A stretch of DNA of 64,000 bases from Adlercreutzia shanghongiae (GCF_035830635.1 NZ_JAYMFI010000001.1:415226-479225), one strand, 5' to 3'. Counted from the stretch's first letter, positions 23,916 through 31,999 are shown. The notes: generated by a model from the sequence alone, not told the origin. Translations and numbers: made by a program.

Positions 23916-23953
23916 CGGGCCGCAAGATGGAGGGGAGGAAATCTCGCGGCCCG
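23916..23953 (-). terminator. Intra-operon hairpin between 4Fe-4S gene and chaperone gene (operon 2)
   Basis: Perfect 8-bp stem CGGGCCGC/GCGGCCCG with a 22-base loop; on the minus strand CTCTCTTTTCGG follows. Same position and same kind of stem as the hairpin of operon 1 at 14511. Confidence 0.5.
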
Positions 23954-23967
23954 CCCAAAGCGGAACG

Positions 23968-24585
23968 TTACTCGGCGTTGCTCACCTGGACGGCGTCATC
24001 GCTTACCCAGGTTGCGTACTTAGGCGATAGCAGGTAGATGGTTGAAGGACCGTTGCCCGTATCGGCCAGTTGATGGCGGTCGGCCTCATCGTAAGCGGCA
24101 ATGGCCTTGGACGCATCGCTTTCCGGATCGTCCAAGTCGCCGTAGAAGCGGGCCTCGCCACAGCAGGCCTTCACGCAAGCGGGCAGATCGCCCTTATCCG
24201 TAAGAGGCTTGCACAGCGTGCACTTGCCCACCAAAGACTCGGCTTCGTTGAAAGCGCGAACTCCGTAGGGGCAGGCCGACAGGCAGGATTTGCAGCCGAT
24301 GCAGTTCTCCTGCTCGATCAGCACGATGCCCGTCTCCTCATCGCGATAGGAGGCACCCGTGGGGCACACCTCCACGCAGGGGGCGTTCTCGCACTGCTGG
24401 CACAGAGTGGGCAGCCAGTACTGCTCGATGTTCGGGAAGGTTCCCATGGGCCCGACCACTTGCACACGGCCCCAGTACTGCCCCAGAGGGACATCGTTCT
24501 CTTGCTTGCAAGCGACCTCGCAACCGAAGCATCCGATGCAGCGGTTCAGGTCGACGACAATGGCGTTACGCGTCATAGACGGCAT
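23968..24585 (-). CDS. 4Fe-4S electron-transfer subunit, DmsB/PhsB type (operon 2)
   Basis: 205 residues. The ATG at 24585 is 5 bases after GGAGG; a second ATG at 24576 gives MTRNAIVVDLNRC and is also possible. It overlaps the catalytic gene by 20 bp (11 with the shorter start). Four ferredoxin clusters: CIGCFGCEVACK, CQQCENAPCVEVCP, CIGCKSCLSACP and CTLCKPLTDKGDLPACVKACC. No signal of its own; it is exported with the catalytic subunit. A C-terminal extension of about 40 residues after the last cluster is longer than in the operon 1 subunit. Confidence 0.92.
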   Translation of the reverse strand: MPSMTRNAIVVDLNRCIGCFGCEVACKQENDVPLGQYWGRVQVVGPMGTFPNIEQYWLPTLCQQCENAPCVEVCPTGASYRDEETGIVLIEQENCIGCKSCLSACPYGVRAFNEAESLVGKCTLCKPLTDKGDLPACVKACCGEARFYGDLDDPESDASKAIAAYDEADRHQLADTGNGPSTIYLLSPKYATWVSDDAVQVSNAE

Positions 24586-27307
24586 AACCTCCTCCCGTTT
24601 CCTCGGTTACCTCGGGCAGCCACGGCGTGAACTCCGTGGGGCTCACCCACACGCCCTCCGGAGCGCTATCGGCCTTCGTCACCTTCACAGTGAACCCGCG
24701 CAAAGTGTACGTGCCGAACTCCGGGTTGTAGGGCTTGTCGTTCTTGGTGAGCATGTTGACGTTCATGGCCTTCCAAGCACGGCTCGGATCATCGGAGTCC
24801 AGAAGCTCCGGATTCCAGAAGCGCTCCTGATAGATGACCTTGGGCGCAATGCCCTCGGTCACATGAATGCGACCCTGAATCTTGCCGCGACGGCTCTCCA
24901 CGAAGCACCAGTCGCCCTCTTCCACGCCGATCTCTGCGGCCGTGACCGGGTTCACCCAGGTCTGCGGCACCGGATACAGCTCGCGCATCCAGGGGACGTT
25001 GCGCAGCGTACCGTGATGGTACATCGGCACGCGGCCCTCGGTGAGCACGTAGGGGAACTCCGTGTCGGTGATGGGAGACTCCGCCGGTTCCTCATACTGG
25101 GGCAGCGGCAGGTAGTCGACCGACGCCGGGGGCAGCGGGTACATATCCCAGAACGACGCGCCCTGCGGACCGCCCGTGCGACCGGTGATGGTCATGGCCT
25201 CGGCATAGGGCTCCATGCGATGGGAGTTGGTGGCGAAGCCCGCCGGCAGGCCTGTCTCAGGGTCGACCTTCTCATAGCTCTCATATGTGGAGGTAATCCA
25301 CTCCGCCATGGGCATGAACTCGGCGGGGAGCTTCTCGCAGCACTCATCCCAGCTCCACTGCTCGCCAAAGGACTGGCTCATGAAAGCGGCCAGGTAGCCC
25401 TTGTACTCGTCGTAGGTCTTCCAATACGGGCCCGCAGCGCCGCAGTTCTCCGCCTCGAAGGCCATGGCGGCCTCCTTGTGGCCGCGATCGGCCAGGGCGG
25501 ACACGATCCACGACCAGATGAGCGTCTCGTCCACGTGCTCGAAGGTGTGCACCACGTCGCGGCGGATGAGCCACACGTTGCAGCGGTCGGCACCGTAGGC
25601 GGTCTCCAGCCATTCGGCCGTGGGGAGAATGAGGTCGGCCAATTCCACAGAGGTCGTCGTAGGATACATGTACATGTGGACGATGAACTTCATCTTGTTC
25701 ATGGCCTCTTTGAATGTGGCCGCATCGCCCACCATGGCCAGCTTGTTGCCGGAGCGGTCGATCCACATCTCGGGCTGGTAGGGCTCGCCGGTGTTCATGG
25801 CCTCCATGATGGTGGGGATGTGCGAGGCCATCCAATAGTTCAGACCCTTGTGCTCGATGATGCCCAGACGGCGGCTCACCACTTCCTCGGAAGGAGAGAG
25901 CGGCGTGGGGCCGAACAGGTTGAACGGGAACAGGAAGTAGGTGCCCAACGACTGGTTCTTGCGGCTCTGGATGGTATTGCCCTGGTGGCACGCATTGCCC
26001 ATGAGGGACTCAATGATGGTGACGGCCTCGGGCACCTGAGCCGACTGCGCGTACTGGTCGGTGGCAACACCGATAGAGATGCCGGAGTGCGGAGCACCCT
26101 CGGCGTAGATCTTCACAGCCTCTTCAATGGCAGACGCCTCGCACCATGTGACCTCGGCGGTTTTCTCCAGCGTCCACTCCTGGCAGTTCTCCCATACCGC
26201 GCGGAAGGCCGTGCGGCTCTTCTTGCCGTTCACCTCGAACTCGCCGTCGAGCACCGGCTCGAGCGCGTCGTCCTGAGGCCAGGGCATGGCCTTAGCGGAG
26301 TTGGACTTGGCATCCCACACCACATAGTCGGTCGCCTCGCCCAGCCCGAGCTCGTCGGCGTGATAGAGCAGCATGGTCTCCTCGTTGATGAGGAAGGGCA
26401 GGTTCGTCCACTTCACGCACCAAGCCTCGTCGTAGAGCTTGTTCTCGATGATATAGCGCGCCCAGCCATTGGTCAGGGCCACATCGGTGCCGGGGCGAAC
26501 CGGCAGCCACACATCGGCCTTGGCGGCATCGGGCGTGAAGCGCGGGTCGACGACCACGGTCTTCATGCCCTTCATGCGGAGGTTGTTCACGGCGCGGCCG
26601 CCAGAGGGCACGTGGCTCTGAGACGGATCGGTACCCCACATGACCAGGCAGGTCGGTACCGTCTCGTCGTAGTAGATCTCGCCCACGGTAGAGTCGGCGA
26701 TAGATGTGTCGTTGCAGCCGTTCAGCATGGGCTGAGTGCACATGCGGGGCAGGTAGCACTGGGCGCAGCCCGGCTCGAAGAAGTTGCCGCCGCCAAAGGC
26801 CTGCAGGAAGCGATGGAGGCCGAAGAACTGCGGGTTTCCGCCACCGCCTGTAGAGATGACGAGCTTCATCGGGTCTTTCTCGTAAATCTCCATGAGGTTA
26901 TCGGCGATCGTGTCGATGGCTTCTTTCCAGGAGATGCGCTCCCACTGGTTGGCACCACGCTCGCCCACACGCTTCATGGGATACTTCATGCGGTTCGGGT
27001 TGTACAGCGCCTGAATGCCCGCAAGGCCCTTCGGGCACACACGGCCCTTGGACATGGGATCAATAGGATCGCCCTCGATCTTTACCACGCGGCCGTTCTT
27101 CACATGCACCAGCACGCCGCAATTGGAGATGCAGGCACGGCAGGAAGAATGGACGATCTCTGCCGCCTCTTCCTCTGGCGCCTCCTCGGCCCCCGTGTCG
27201 GCCATGTCGGTCTGCTCCATGTTGGAGCAGCCGGCAACCGCACAGGCTGCAGCAGCCGCACCGGCCACGGCGAGGAAATTGCGCCGCGTCAGCGTTGCAT
27301 TGCTCAT
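24566..27307 (-). CDS. Exported DMSO-reductase-family molybdopterin oxidoreductase (operon 2)
   Basis: 913 residues; GAGGAGG ribosome site. Tat signal LTRRNFLAV and lipobox-like VAGC. Fe-S pattern C56-x2-C59-x3-C63-x27-C91 followed by PKG, the PhsA/PsrA/NapA spacing, different from operon 1. Bis-MGD domains follow (WERISWKEAIDTIADNLMEI; C-terminal GVEEGDWCFVESRRGKIQGR). Cysteines 181, 184 and 190 in the GGNFFEPGCAQCYLPRMC segment are candidates for the Mo ligand. The type resembles the group that holds thiosulfate/polysulfide reductases, acetylene hydratase and the gut catechol dehydroxylases; I cannot choose between sulfur and aromatic substrates. The LuxR gene upstream is the likely regulator. 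Confidence 0.9.
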   Translation of the reverse strand: MSNATLTRRNFLAVAGAAAAACAVAGCSNMEQTDMADTGAEEAPEEEAAEIVHSSCRACISNCGVLVHVKNGRVVKIEGDPIDPMSKGRVCPKGLAGIQALYNPNRMKYPMKRVGERGANQWERISWKEAIDTIADNLMEIYEKDPMKLVISTGGGGNPQFFGLHRFLQAFGGGNFFEPGCAQCYLPRMCTQPMLNGCNDTSIADSTVGEIYYDETVPTCLVMWGTDPSQSHVPSGGRAVNNLRMKGMKTVVVDPRFTPDAAKADVWLPVRPGTDVALTNGWARYIIENKLYDEAWCVKWTNLPFLINEETMLLYHADELGLGEATDYVVWDAKSNSAKAMPWPQDDALEPVLDGEFEVNGKKSRTAFRAVWENCQEWTLEKTAEVTWCEASAIEEAVKIYAEGAPHSGISIGVATDQYAQSAQVPEAVTIIESLMGNACHQGNTIQSRKNQSLGTYFLFPFNLFGPTPLSPSEEVVSRRLGIIEHKGLNYWMASHIPTIMEAMNTGEPYQPEMWIDRSGNKLAMVGDAATFKEAMNKMKFIVHMYMYPTTTSVELADLILPTAEWLETAYGADRCNVWLIRRDVVHTFEHVDETLIWSWIVSALADRGHKEAAMAFEAENCGAAGPYWKTYDEYKGYLAAFMSQSFGEQWSWDECCEKLPAEFMPMAEWITSTYESYEKVDPETGLPAGFATNSHRMEPYAEAMTITGRTGGPQGASFWDMYPLPPASVDYLPLPQYEEPAESPITDTEFPYVLTEGRVPMYHHGTLRNVPWMRELYPVPQTWVNPVTAAEIGVEEGDWCFVESRRGKIQGRIHVTEGIAPKVIYQERFWNPELLDSDDPSRAWKAMNVNMLTKNDKPYNPEFGTYTLRGFTVKVTKADSAPEGVWVSPTEFTPWLPEVTEETGGGYAVYDA

Positions 27308-27352
27308 AGGCTTTTCCTCCTCTTTCCTCTCTCTCGATTCTTCCGCAGATCG

Positions 27353-27988
27353 CTAGCGCCCAACGAGCGCCCGGCCCTTTTCCGTCGCGATCCACGCCTT
27401 TCCATTCCACGCGAGCGCGCCGACCGATTCGAGCGAGCCCGTGAAATAGCTTGCATGGAGGCCATCGATACCTCGGGCAGCCTCGGTTTCCAGCAGGTCG
27501 TTCCCTTTGAGAAGCTCCTGCAGCTGTCGCGTGGTCTTTCCCTGCTCCTCCGCGCACCACCCGAGCACGGCGCGGAATGCGTCCTCGCGCGAAGGGTGGG
27601 CCTGGGCGAGTCGCTCGAAGGACCGCTCGTCAGACACGGCCGAGGCGGCTTCGGCACCTGCCTCTGTCGCCTGGACGAACACGGCGATCTGAGCGTCTTC
27701 GGGAATCGCCTCATCGGCTTGAAGTTCCTCAAGGGCGCCCTCGTAGAGATCCCCGTCGACGAATGTGCGGCGAGCAAGGGCTCCTGCGCGAACCATGGCG
27801 TCCACCATGGCGGCGCCGCTGAGAATCTGCGCTTTGGAGATACGTCGCTCCTCGCAAAAGCTCTGCGCTTCTTCGACCGTGCGCTCCTTGGCGCAAAATG
27901 CGACGAGCGAGCAGTACAGCTCGCGGTAAGCGGGATTGCCCTCGATCACATCGCGCACGCGCTGCTCGTCGGTTTTCGCCATCGCCAT
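27353..27988 (-). CDS. Unknown cytoplasmic protein at the head of molybdoenzyme operon 2
   Basis: 211 residues from the ATG at 27988 (AGGAGGGG upstream); an alternative ATG at 27982 is possible. I do not recognise a family. It is mostly helical and acidic, with two similar-looking halves: RVRDVIEGNPAYRELYCSLV / EEAQSFCEERRISKAQILSG near 10-60, and SFERLAQAHPSREDAFRAVL / QLQELLKGNDLLETEAARGI near 120-180. The C-terminus GALAWNGKAWIATEKGRALV reads like a winged-helix wing. It could be a two-domain DNA- or peptide-binding accessory. It begins the operon, 45 bp before the catalytic gene, and a motif shared with the LuxR promoter lies about 76-98 bp upstream of its start. Confidence 0.7.
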   Translation of the reverse strand: MAMAKTDEQRVRDVIEGNPAYRELYCSLVAFCAKERTVEEAQSFCEERRISKAQILSGAAMVDAMVRAGALARRTFVDGDLYEGALEELQADEAIPEDAQIAVFVQATEAGAEAASAVSDERSFERLAQAHPSREDAFRAVLGWCAEEQGKTTRQLQELLKGNDLLETEAARGIDGLHASYFTGSLESVGALAWNGKAWIATEKGRALVGR

Positions 27989-28063
27989 TGCGCATCCCCT
28001 CCTCGTCTTTTCGACCACCTCATGTCGACAAAGCGAATCTTAGGGATTTCCCCTGTCGGAAAA

Positions 28064-28117
28064 ATCGTCCATCGTGAGCGAAAAGACAGCGCACGTGCAA
28101 TTCACTCAAAATGAGTG
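28064..28117 (-). promoter_or_regulatory. Candidate LuxR operator region before molybdoenzyme operon 2
   Basis: A 23-bp motif at 28064-28086 (core GTGAGCGAAAAGA) matches 20 of 23 bases at 29744-29766 upstream of the LuxR gene. Nearby TTCACTC (28101) and a perfect palindrome CACTCA-AAA-TGAGTG (28103-28117) repeat the GAGTG core. Confidence 0.6.
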
Positions 28118-28139
28118 CAGCGCTTTACCTGGGAAAACG

Positions 28140-29675
28140 CTATTCTGCTTGCTCTCGCACCAAGTCGAGAAGCTCTTGGCGCGAGTGAACGTCAAGCTTG
28201 CCGTAGATGCGTCGAATGTGCGAACGAACCGTGTTGAAAGAGATGAACAGCGCATCGGCAATAGCCTTTGCGTCCTTGCCGAGCACCAGAAGCTCAAGCA
28301 CATCCACCTCGCGAGAGGACAGGCCGTAATCGATGCCCATAATGGCGCAGAGCCGTTGCAGTGAGGCTTGGTAACCATCGAGGGCATCGGCCCCCGTGGC
28401 AGCCTCGATCGGCGCCCCGCCATTCCGAGATTCCCCCTCCGCGATACCGATTCCGGCGTCAAGTCCTTCCTCAGCAGAAGACGACCGACTGTCGGCGGGC
28501 TCCATGAGCCGGACGATGTCGTCGCGACGCAAGAGGAAAAGACTGCCGGCGACGCAGAGAATGATGGCCGCGGCCATGACGAAGGACAGCAGGCCCTCGG
28601 GCATGCCCATATCGTAGATAAGCGCGCCAACGCCCACACCAGCCGTCGTGCCCAGACACGCAGCGCCAAAGCCCAGCCCCACAACGCGTACGGCATCGAC
28701 CCCCGAACGAAACGACATGCGACACAAAAGCGCCCACAAGCAGATGCAGGTAACGCCGAACAGCACCGAGGAGACATCGCCCATCACCGTCGCGTCCACA
28801 TTCACCAAAGCAAGTACGAGCACGACGAGCACGGCGGTGATGAGCAGCCAGTAACAGAGCGTGCCGAAGGCCGCGTCGCGCGGCGAGGCCCATGCCGCCA
28901 CGATTACCAACAGCCCGACGAGCACGAGCCCCAAAGCCACGATGCAACGCGAAACCGCAAAGGCGCTCGGCTCAATGAGGGAGGGGTAATAGCCCCGCGT
29001 GAGACTCAGCAGGAAAAGCGACATGGCGGCAAATACGGCGAGCCGCACAAGCGTCGCGGACAAAGACGGCGTGGCCTGGTCGAAGGAGGCAGATTCTTCC
29101 GCTAACGCAGCAGCAGGATCTTCCAAGTTCAGGGTAAACACCGCCAAGGGAATGAGCAGCACAAGAATCACGGCAGCGGGAATTACCAAACCGCACAGCA
29201 CGAGCATGGTCGCAAACGAGTAGACGAGCACGCCAAGAAGCAAGGCCGCGCCCATGCCCATCAGCATGCTCCTGCTTTCCACCTCGGAGAAAACGATGGC
29301 GAGGCGAAGAGCCACGAGCGCCGTCATGCAACCCGTAGCGGCCGCGCAAGCCGCGATCGGCAAGGCAGGTACCGAAGACCCGTTGAGCACAACAAGCGTC
29401 ATGGCCGCGGCAATACAAGAGGAGATGGCCAGGGGCCTTGGCGCGAGCAGATGACGCCGCGTCCAATCTGGAACAAAGCTCAAGACCATGAGCGTCACCC
29501 CTAAGGCGAGCGTCGAGTAAACGAAGGCGCTTGCCGTCGACTGCTGCGACGCCCCGCTCTCCCCTAGCGACAGATCAGTGCTGTAGATGAGCGTAATCCA
29601 AGCAATCCACAGCCCTGCACCCACGATGCCGAGCGACGGCACACGACCCCCTCGAAAGCTTGTATCCAGATTCAT
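28140..29675 (-). CDS. LuxR-family regulator with multi-pass membrane N-terminus (operon 2)
   Basis: 511 residues from the ATG at 29675 (GAGGGTGG upstream); the longer open frame covers the promoter. About twelve hydrophobic helices fill the first 400 residues, then a linker, then a LuxR HTH in the last 65: LSSREVDVLELLVLGKDAKA and FISFNTVRSHIRRIYGKLDV. This one-protein sensor-regulator layout is a hallmark of Eggerthellaceae, where the genes sit next to reductase operons. It should sense a compound at or in the membrane and switch on molybdoenzyme operon 2, 151 bp downstream on the same strand. The shared motif before both genes implies autoregulation. Confidence 0.93.
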   Translation of the reverse strand: MNLDTSFRGGRVPSLGIVGAGLWIAWITLIYSTDLSLGESGASQQSTASAFVYSTLALGVTLMVLSFVPDWTRRHLLAPRPLAISSCIAAAMTLVVLNGSSVPALPIAACAAATGCMTALVALRLAIVFSEVESRSMLMGMGAALLLGVLVYSFATMLVLCGLVIPAAVILVLLIPLAVFTLNLEDPAAALAEESASFDQATPSLSATLVRLAVFAAMSLFLLSLTRGYYPSLIEPSAFAVSRCIVALGLVLVGLLVIVAAWASPRDAAFGTLCYWLLITAVLVVLVLALVNVDATVMGDVSSVLFGVTCICLWALLCRMSFRSGVDAVRVVGLGFGAACLGTTAGVGVGALIYDMGMPEGLLSFVMAAAIILCVAGSLFLLRRDDIVRLMEPADSRSSSAEEGLDAGIGIAEGESRNGGAPIEAATGADALDGYQASLQRLCAIMGIDYGLSSREVDVLELLVLGKDAKAIADALFISFNTVRSHIRRIYGKLDVHSRQELLDLVREQAE

Positions 29676-29976
29676 AGCCCACCCTCTATGTCCTTTGCGC
29701 CTCATTGATAGTCCGAGTATAGGTTTACCCGCGCTTCCGCCCAATCGTTCATTGTGAGTGAAAAGAAGGAATTCACATTCAAACGTCCAGCTCACCATCA
29801 CCCTCAGACATCATCATCGGGCAATCATGCATCTTGTAAATAGTCTAGCAATTTACTAGACTTCAATGTGCGCTGAATCTTCCCCGCTTCCGTCGTGCAG
29901 CGGTCGGGGAATGTGTCTCATGCACCGGGCAGGTCGAGAGTGGCGCACGGCCCGCCGACCGCGAGAAAGGTGTATC
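29676..29976. promoter_or_regulatory. Divergent control region of the LuxR and MOSC genes
   Basis: 301 bp. Minus strand: TATACT (29721-29716) is a likely -10 of the LuxR gene. The shared motif lies at 29744-29766 and is followed by TTCACA at 29772, so that TGTGA and TCACA form a dyad. 29830-29865 is AT-rich (TAGTCTAGCAATTTACTAGAC includes a small dyad) and may hold the MOSC promoter. Confidence 0.55.
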
Positions 29977-30414
29977 ATGGGCGTGATCAAAGCCGTATGC
30001 ACAAGCAACATCAAGGGAATACAGAAAACCGAGCAGGACGTTATCGAGCTCAGGCCCGAATGGGGCATCGAGGGCGACGCCCATGCCGCACCCTGGCACC
30101 GTCAGGTAAGTCTGCTGTCCTTCGAGCAAATAGAAGCCTTCAAAGAGCGCGGTGCCGATGTGAGTAACGGCGCCTTCGGCGAGAACATCATCGTGGAGGG
30201 CTTCGACCTGAAGAGCCTTCCCATCGGCACCCGCTTCGCTTGCAACGATGCGGTTCTGGAACTGACCCAGATTGGAAAGCAGTGTCACGCCCATTGCGCC
30301 ATCTATCATCAGATGGGCGATTGCATCATGCCCCGCGAGGGCGTCTTCTGCAGAGTCATCGAAGGCGGCTCTATCGCCCCCGGCGACGTCATTTCTGTTA
30401 TCGAGCAGCCTTAG
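29977..30414 (+). CDS. MOSC-domain protein
   Basis: 145 residues, single MOSC beta-barrel domain, cytoplasmic. Start at 29977 with GAGAAAGG upstream. Family features: GIEGDAHAAPWHRQVSLLS, GAFGENIIVEGFDL, PIGTRF, and the conserved Cys-containing LTQIGKQCHAHCAIYHQMG followed by REGVFCRVIEGG. The invariant Cys of MOSC proteins binds sulfur or molybdenum cofactor. Stand-alone MOSC proteins of this type act around molybdopterin cofactor metabolism. That fits its place divergent from a molybdoenzyme regulator, but no activity is proven for the stand-alone form. Confidence 0.9.
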   Translation: MGVIKAVCTSNIKGIQKTEQDVIELRPEWGIEGDAHAAPWHRQVSLLSFEQIEAFKERGADVSNGAFGENIIVEGFDLKSLPIGTRFACNDAVLELTQIGKQCHAHCAIYHQMGDCIMPREGVFCRVIEGGSIAPGDVISVIEQP

Positions 30415-30468
30415 GGCGTCCGTTGATACGTTAGCCAGGCCCGCAAACGCCTTGAAGCCGACCTCTCA

Positions 30469-30552
30469 ACTGCGTAACCTCCCAACTGCGTAATTACTGC
30501 GTACGCACGAATTCCGGTCCTATATCGCTCGATTTCGGCGTACGCAGTAATT
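30469..30552. repeat. ACTGCGTA repeat cluster with 15-bp inverted repeat
   Basis: ACTGCGTA occurs directly at 30469, 30485 and 30496 and inverted at 30541-30548. The last two are part of a perfect 15-bp inverted repeat, AATTACTGCGTACGC (30492-30506) and its complement (30538-30552), with a 31-bp spacer. TGCGTACGCA inside the left arm is itself a palindrome. It lies 91 bp before the HTH-kinase gene; either an operator for it or a dispersed palindromic element. Confidence 0.75.
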
Positions 30553-30643
30553 TGCAAGAATTAAAACATTGTTTTCAGAAAAGGTTTTTTCATATTTCGT
30601 TTTTTCATGATAACCTTGCCTGAAACCAAGGTTTGGAGGCCCC

Positions 30644-31975
30644 ATGTTCAGCATCACTATTGCCGAGGCAAGCAAGAAGCTCGGAGTCAGCACGGAACGA
30701 GTTCGCCAGCTCATCGGAAACGGCTCCCTGGCGGCGGAGCAGCTGGCCGGCATATGGCTGATCGACGAGGGAAGCATCGCCGCGCGCTTAAAGAACAATC
30801 CCGGTCCCGGACGCCCAAGCTCCAAGGCAAAACGCGCTCGTGCGGCAAGATTCATGCTCATGAGTCGCAACCACGAGGTGCTTGCTTTTGCGTTCGACGC
30901 CGCTACCGGCGAGTTCTTCGATGCTGATGAGATCATCGATGCGAAGCGCGCGCCCTTATCGGTCATGTCCCCCCGAGGCACCAAGGCCTCCAGCGCCGCT
31001 TTGTCCTATTGGTGGGCCCATCGCACCATTCCCAAAGCTCGCCAGGGCATTGAGGCGAAGCTCGCGGAGCTCGGTATCGCCGACACCTACGACCTTCCCT
31101 TCAAAAGCATGGGCCTTTCGCTATCGGACCAATACTGGATCAAACCCTACGACAGCGACATCAACTGGCACGACATCAACTTCTTCGAGAACGACTTCGC
31201 AGAGGCGAAGGTGGAGGATTGGATGGCCGACGTGGGCCTCGACTCGCCTGACAACACCTCCGACGGCGTGCTCTCCAAGCGCTGGGTGTGCCGCGATGGC
31301 GTGCGCACGCTGCTCAAAGGCGGCACCTTGCTTGAGCAAGAGCCCTTCAACGAGGTCATAGCCACTGAGCTTTTTTCACGCATCTTAAGCGAAGGCGACT
31401 ACGTCCCCTACCGTCTTGAAGAATGGGGCAATGGCTATGTCAGCTCCTGCCCGAATTTCGTCGGCCCCACCGAGGAGCTTATTCCCGCCTATTACGTGAA
31501 CGATGTCCTGCCCCGCGCCTCCCACCGGGACAGCTACCGCCATTACGTCGAATGCTGCGCCGCGCTTGGTGTTGAGGACATCGAGACGGCCCTTGGCAAG
31601 ATGATTATCTGCGATGACATTATGGCCAACACCGATCGCCACTGGCGCAACTTCGGCTTAATCCGCGATGTGGAGACGCTGGAGTACCGTCCCGCACCCC
31701 TGTTCGACACGGGGTCGAGCCTGTGGTGCCGCGTGCTCACCCGCGAGCTTGCCTACACGCCCTTCGTTGTCGATATGCGGCCGTTTTACGAAGATGCGAG
31801 ACAGCAGCTCCGCCTCGTAAACGATACGTCGTGGCTCGATTTGGACAAGCTTTCCGGATTCCCAGAATGGGCCGCTGACTTCCTCGACGAGAATCCCTCC
31901 CTGTACGGGCGCACCGATTTCGTATTCGAGGGACTGCAGCAGCGCATCGACTTTCTCCGGGTGCTCTTCGGCTAA
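30644..31975 (+). CDS. HTH - HipA-like kinase fusion protein
   Basis: 443 residues; start at 30644 after TTGGAGG. Residues about 1-55 are a MerR/excisionase-type helix-turn-helix (IAEASKKLGVSTERVRQLIG) with a positively charged linker (NPGPGRPSSKAKRARAAR). The rest resembles HipA-like Ser/Thr kinases: catalytic loop NTDRHWRNFG at about 329-338 and a metal-binding APLFDTGSSL segment at about 351-360. Classical HipBA places the DNA-binding antitoxin on a separate gene; here a DNA-binding domain is on the kinase itself and no hipB gene is adjacent. A regulator whose kinase activity or nucleotide state controls DNA binding is possible, as is an unusual toxin. Function not established. Confidence 0.75.
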   Translation: MFSITIAEASKKLGVSTERVRQLIGNGSLAAEQLAGIWLIDEGSIAARLKNNPGPGRPSSKAKRARAARFMLMSRNHEVLAFAFDAATGEFFDADEIIDAKRAPLSVMSPRGTKASSAALSYWWAHRTIPKARQGIEAKLAELGIADTYDLPFKSMGLSLSDQYWIKPYDSDINWHDINFFENDFAEAKVEDWMADVGLDSPDNTSDGVLSKRWVCRDGVRTLLKGGTLLEQEPFNEVIATELFSRILSEGDYVPYRLEEWGNGYVSSCPNFVGPTEELIPAYYVNDVLPRASHRDSYRHYVECCAALGVEDIETALGKMIICDDIMANTDRHWRNFGLIRDVETLEYRPAPLFDTGSSLWCRVLTRELAYTPFVVDMRPFYEDARQQLRLVNDTSWLDLDKLSGFPEWAADFLDENPSLYGRTDFVFEGLQQRIDFLRVLFG

Positions 31976-31999
31976 CAATTGAAATCCTCACCTTTTTTC

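Noticed and set aside
24359..28114. A 1251-codon open frame on the plus strand over molybdoenzyme operon 2
   Set aside because: Same reason; it runs through five minus-strand features without any family motif.
30469..30552. A short CRISPR array
   Set aside because: The ACTGCGTA copies are 8 bp, unevenly spaced, one inverted, and no cas gene is present.
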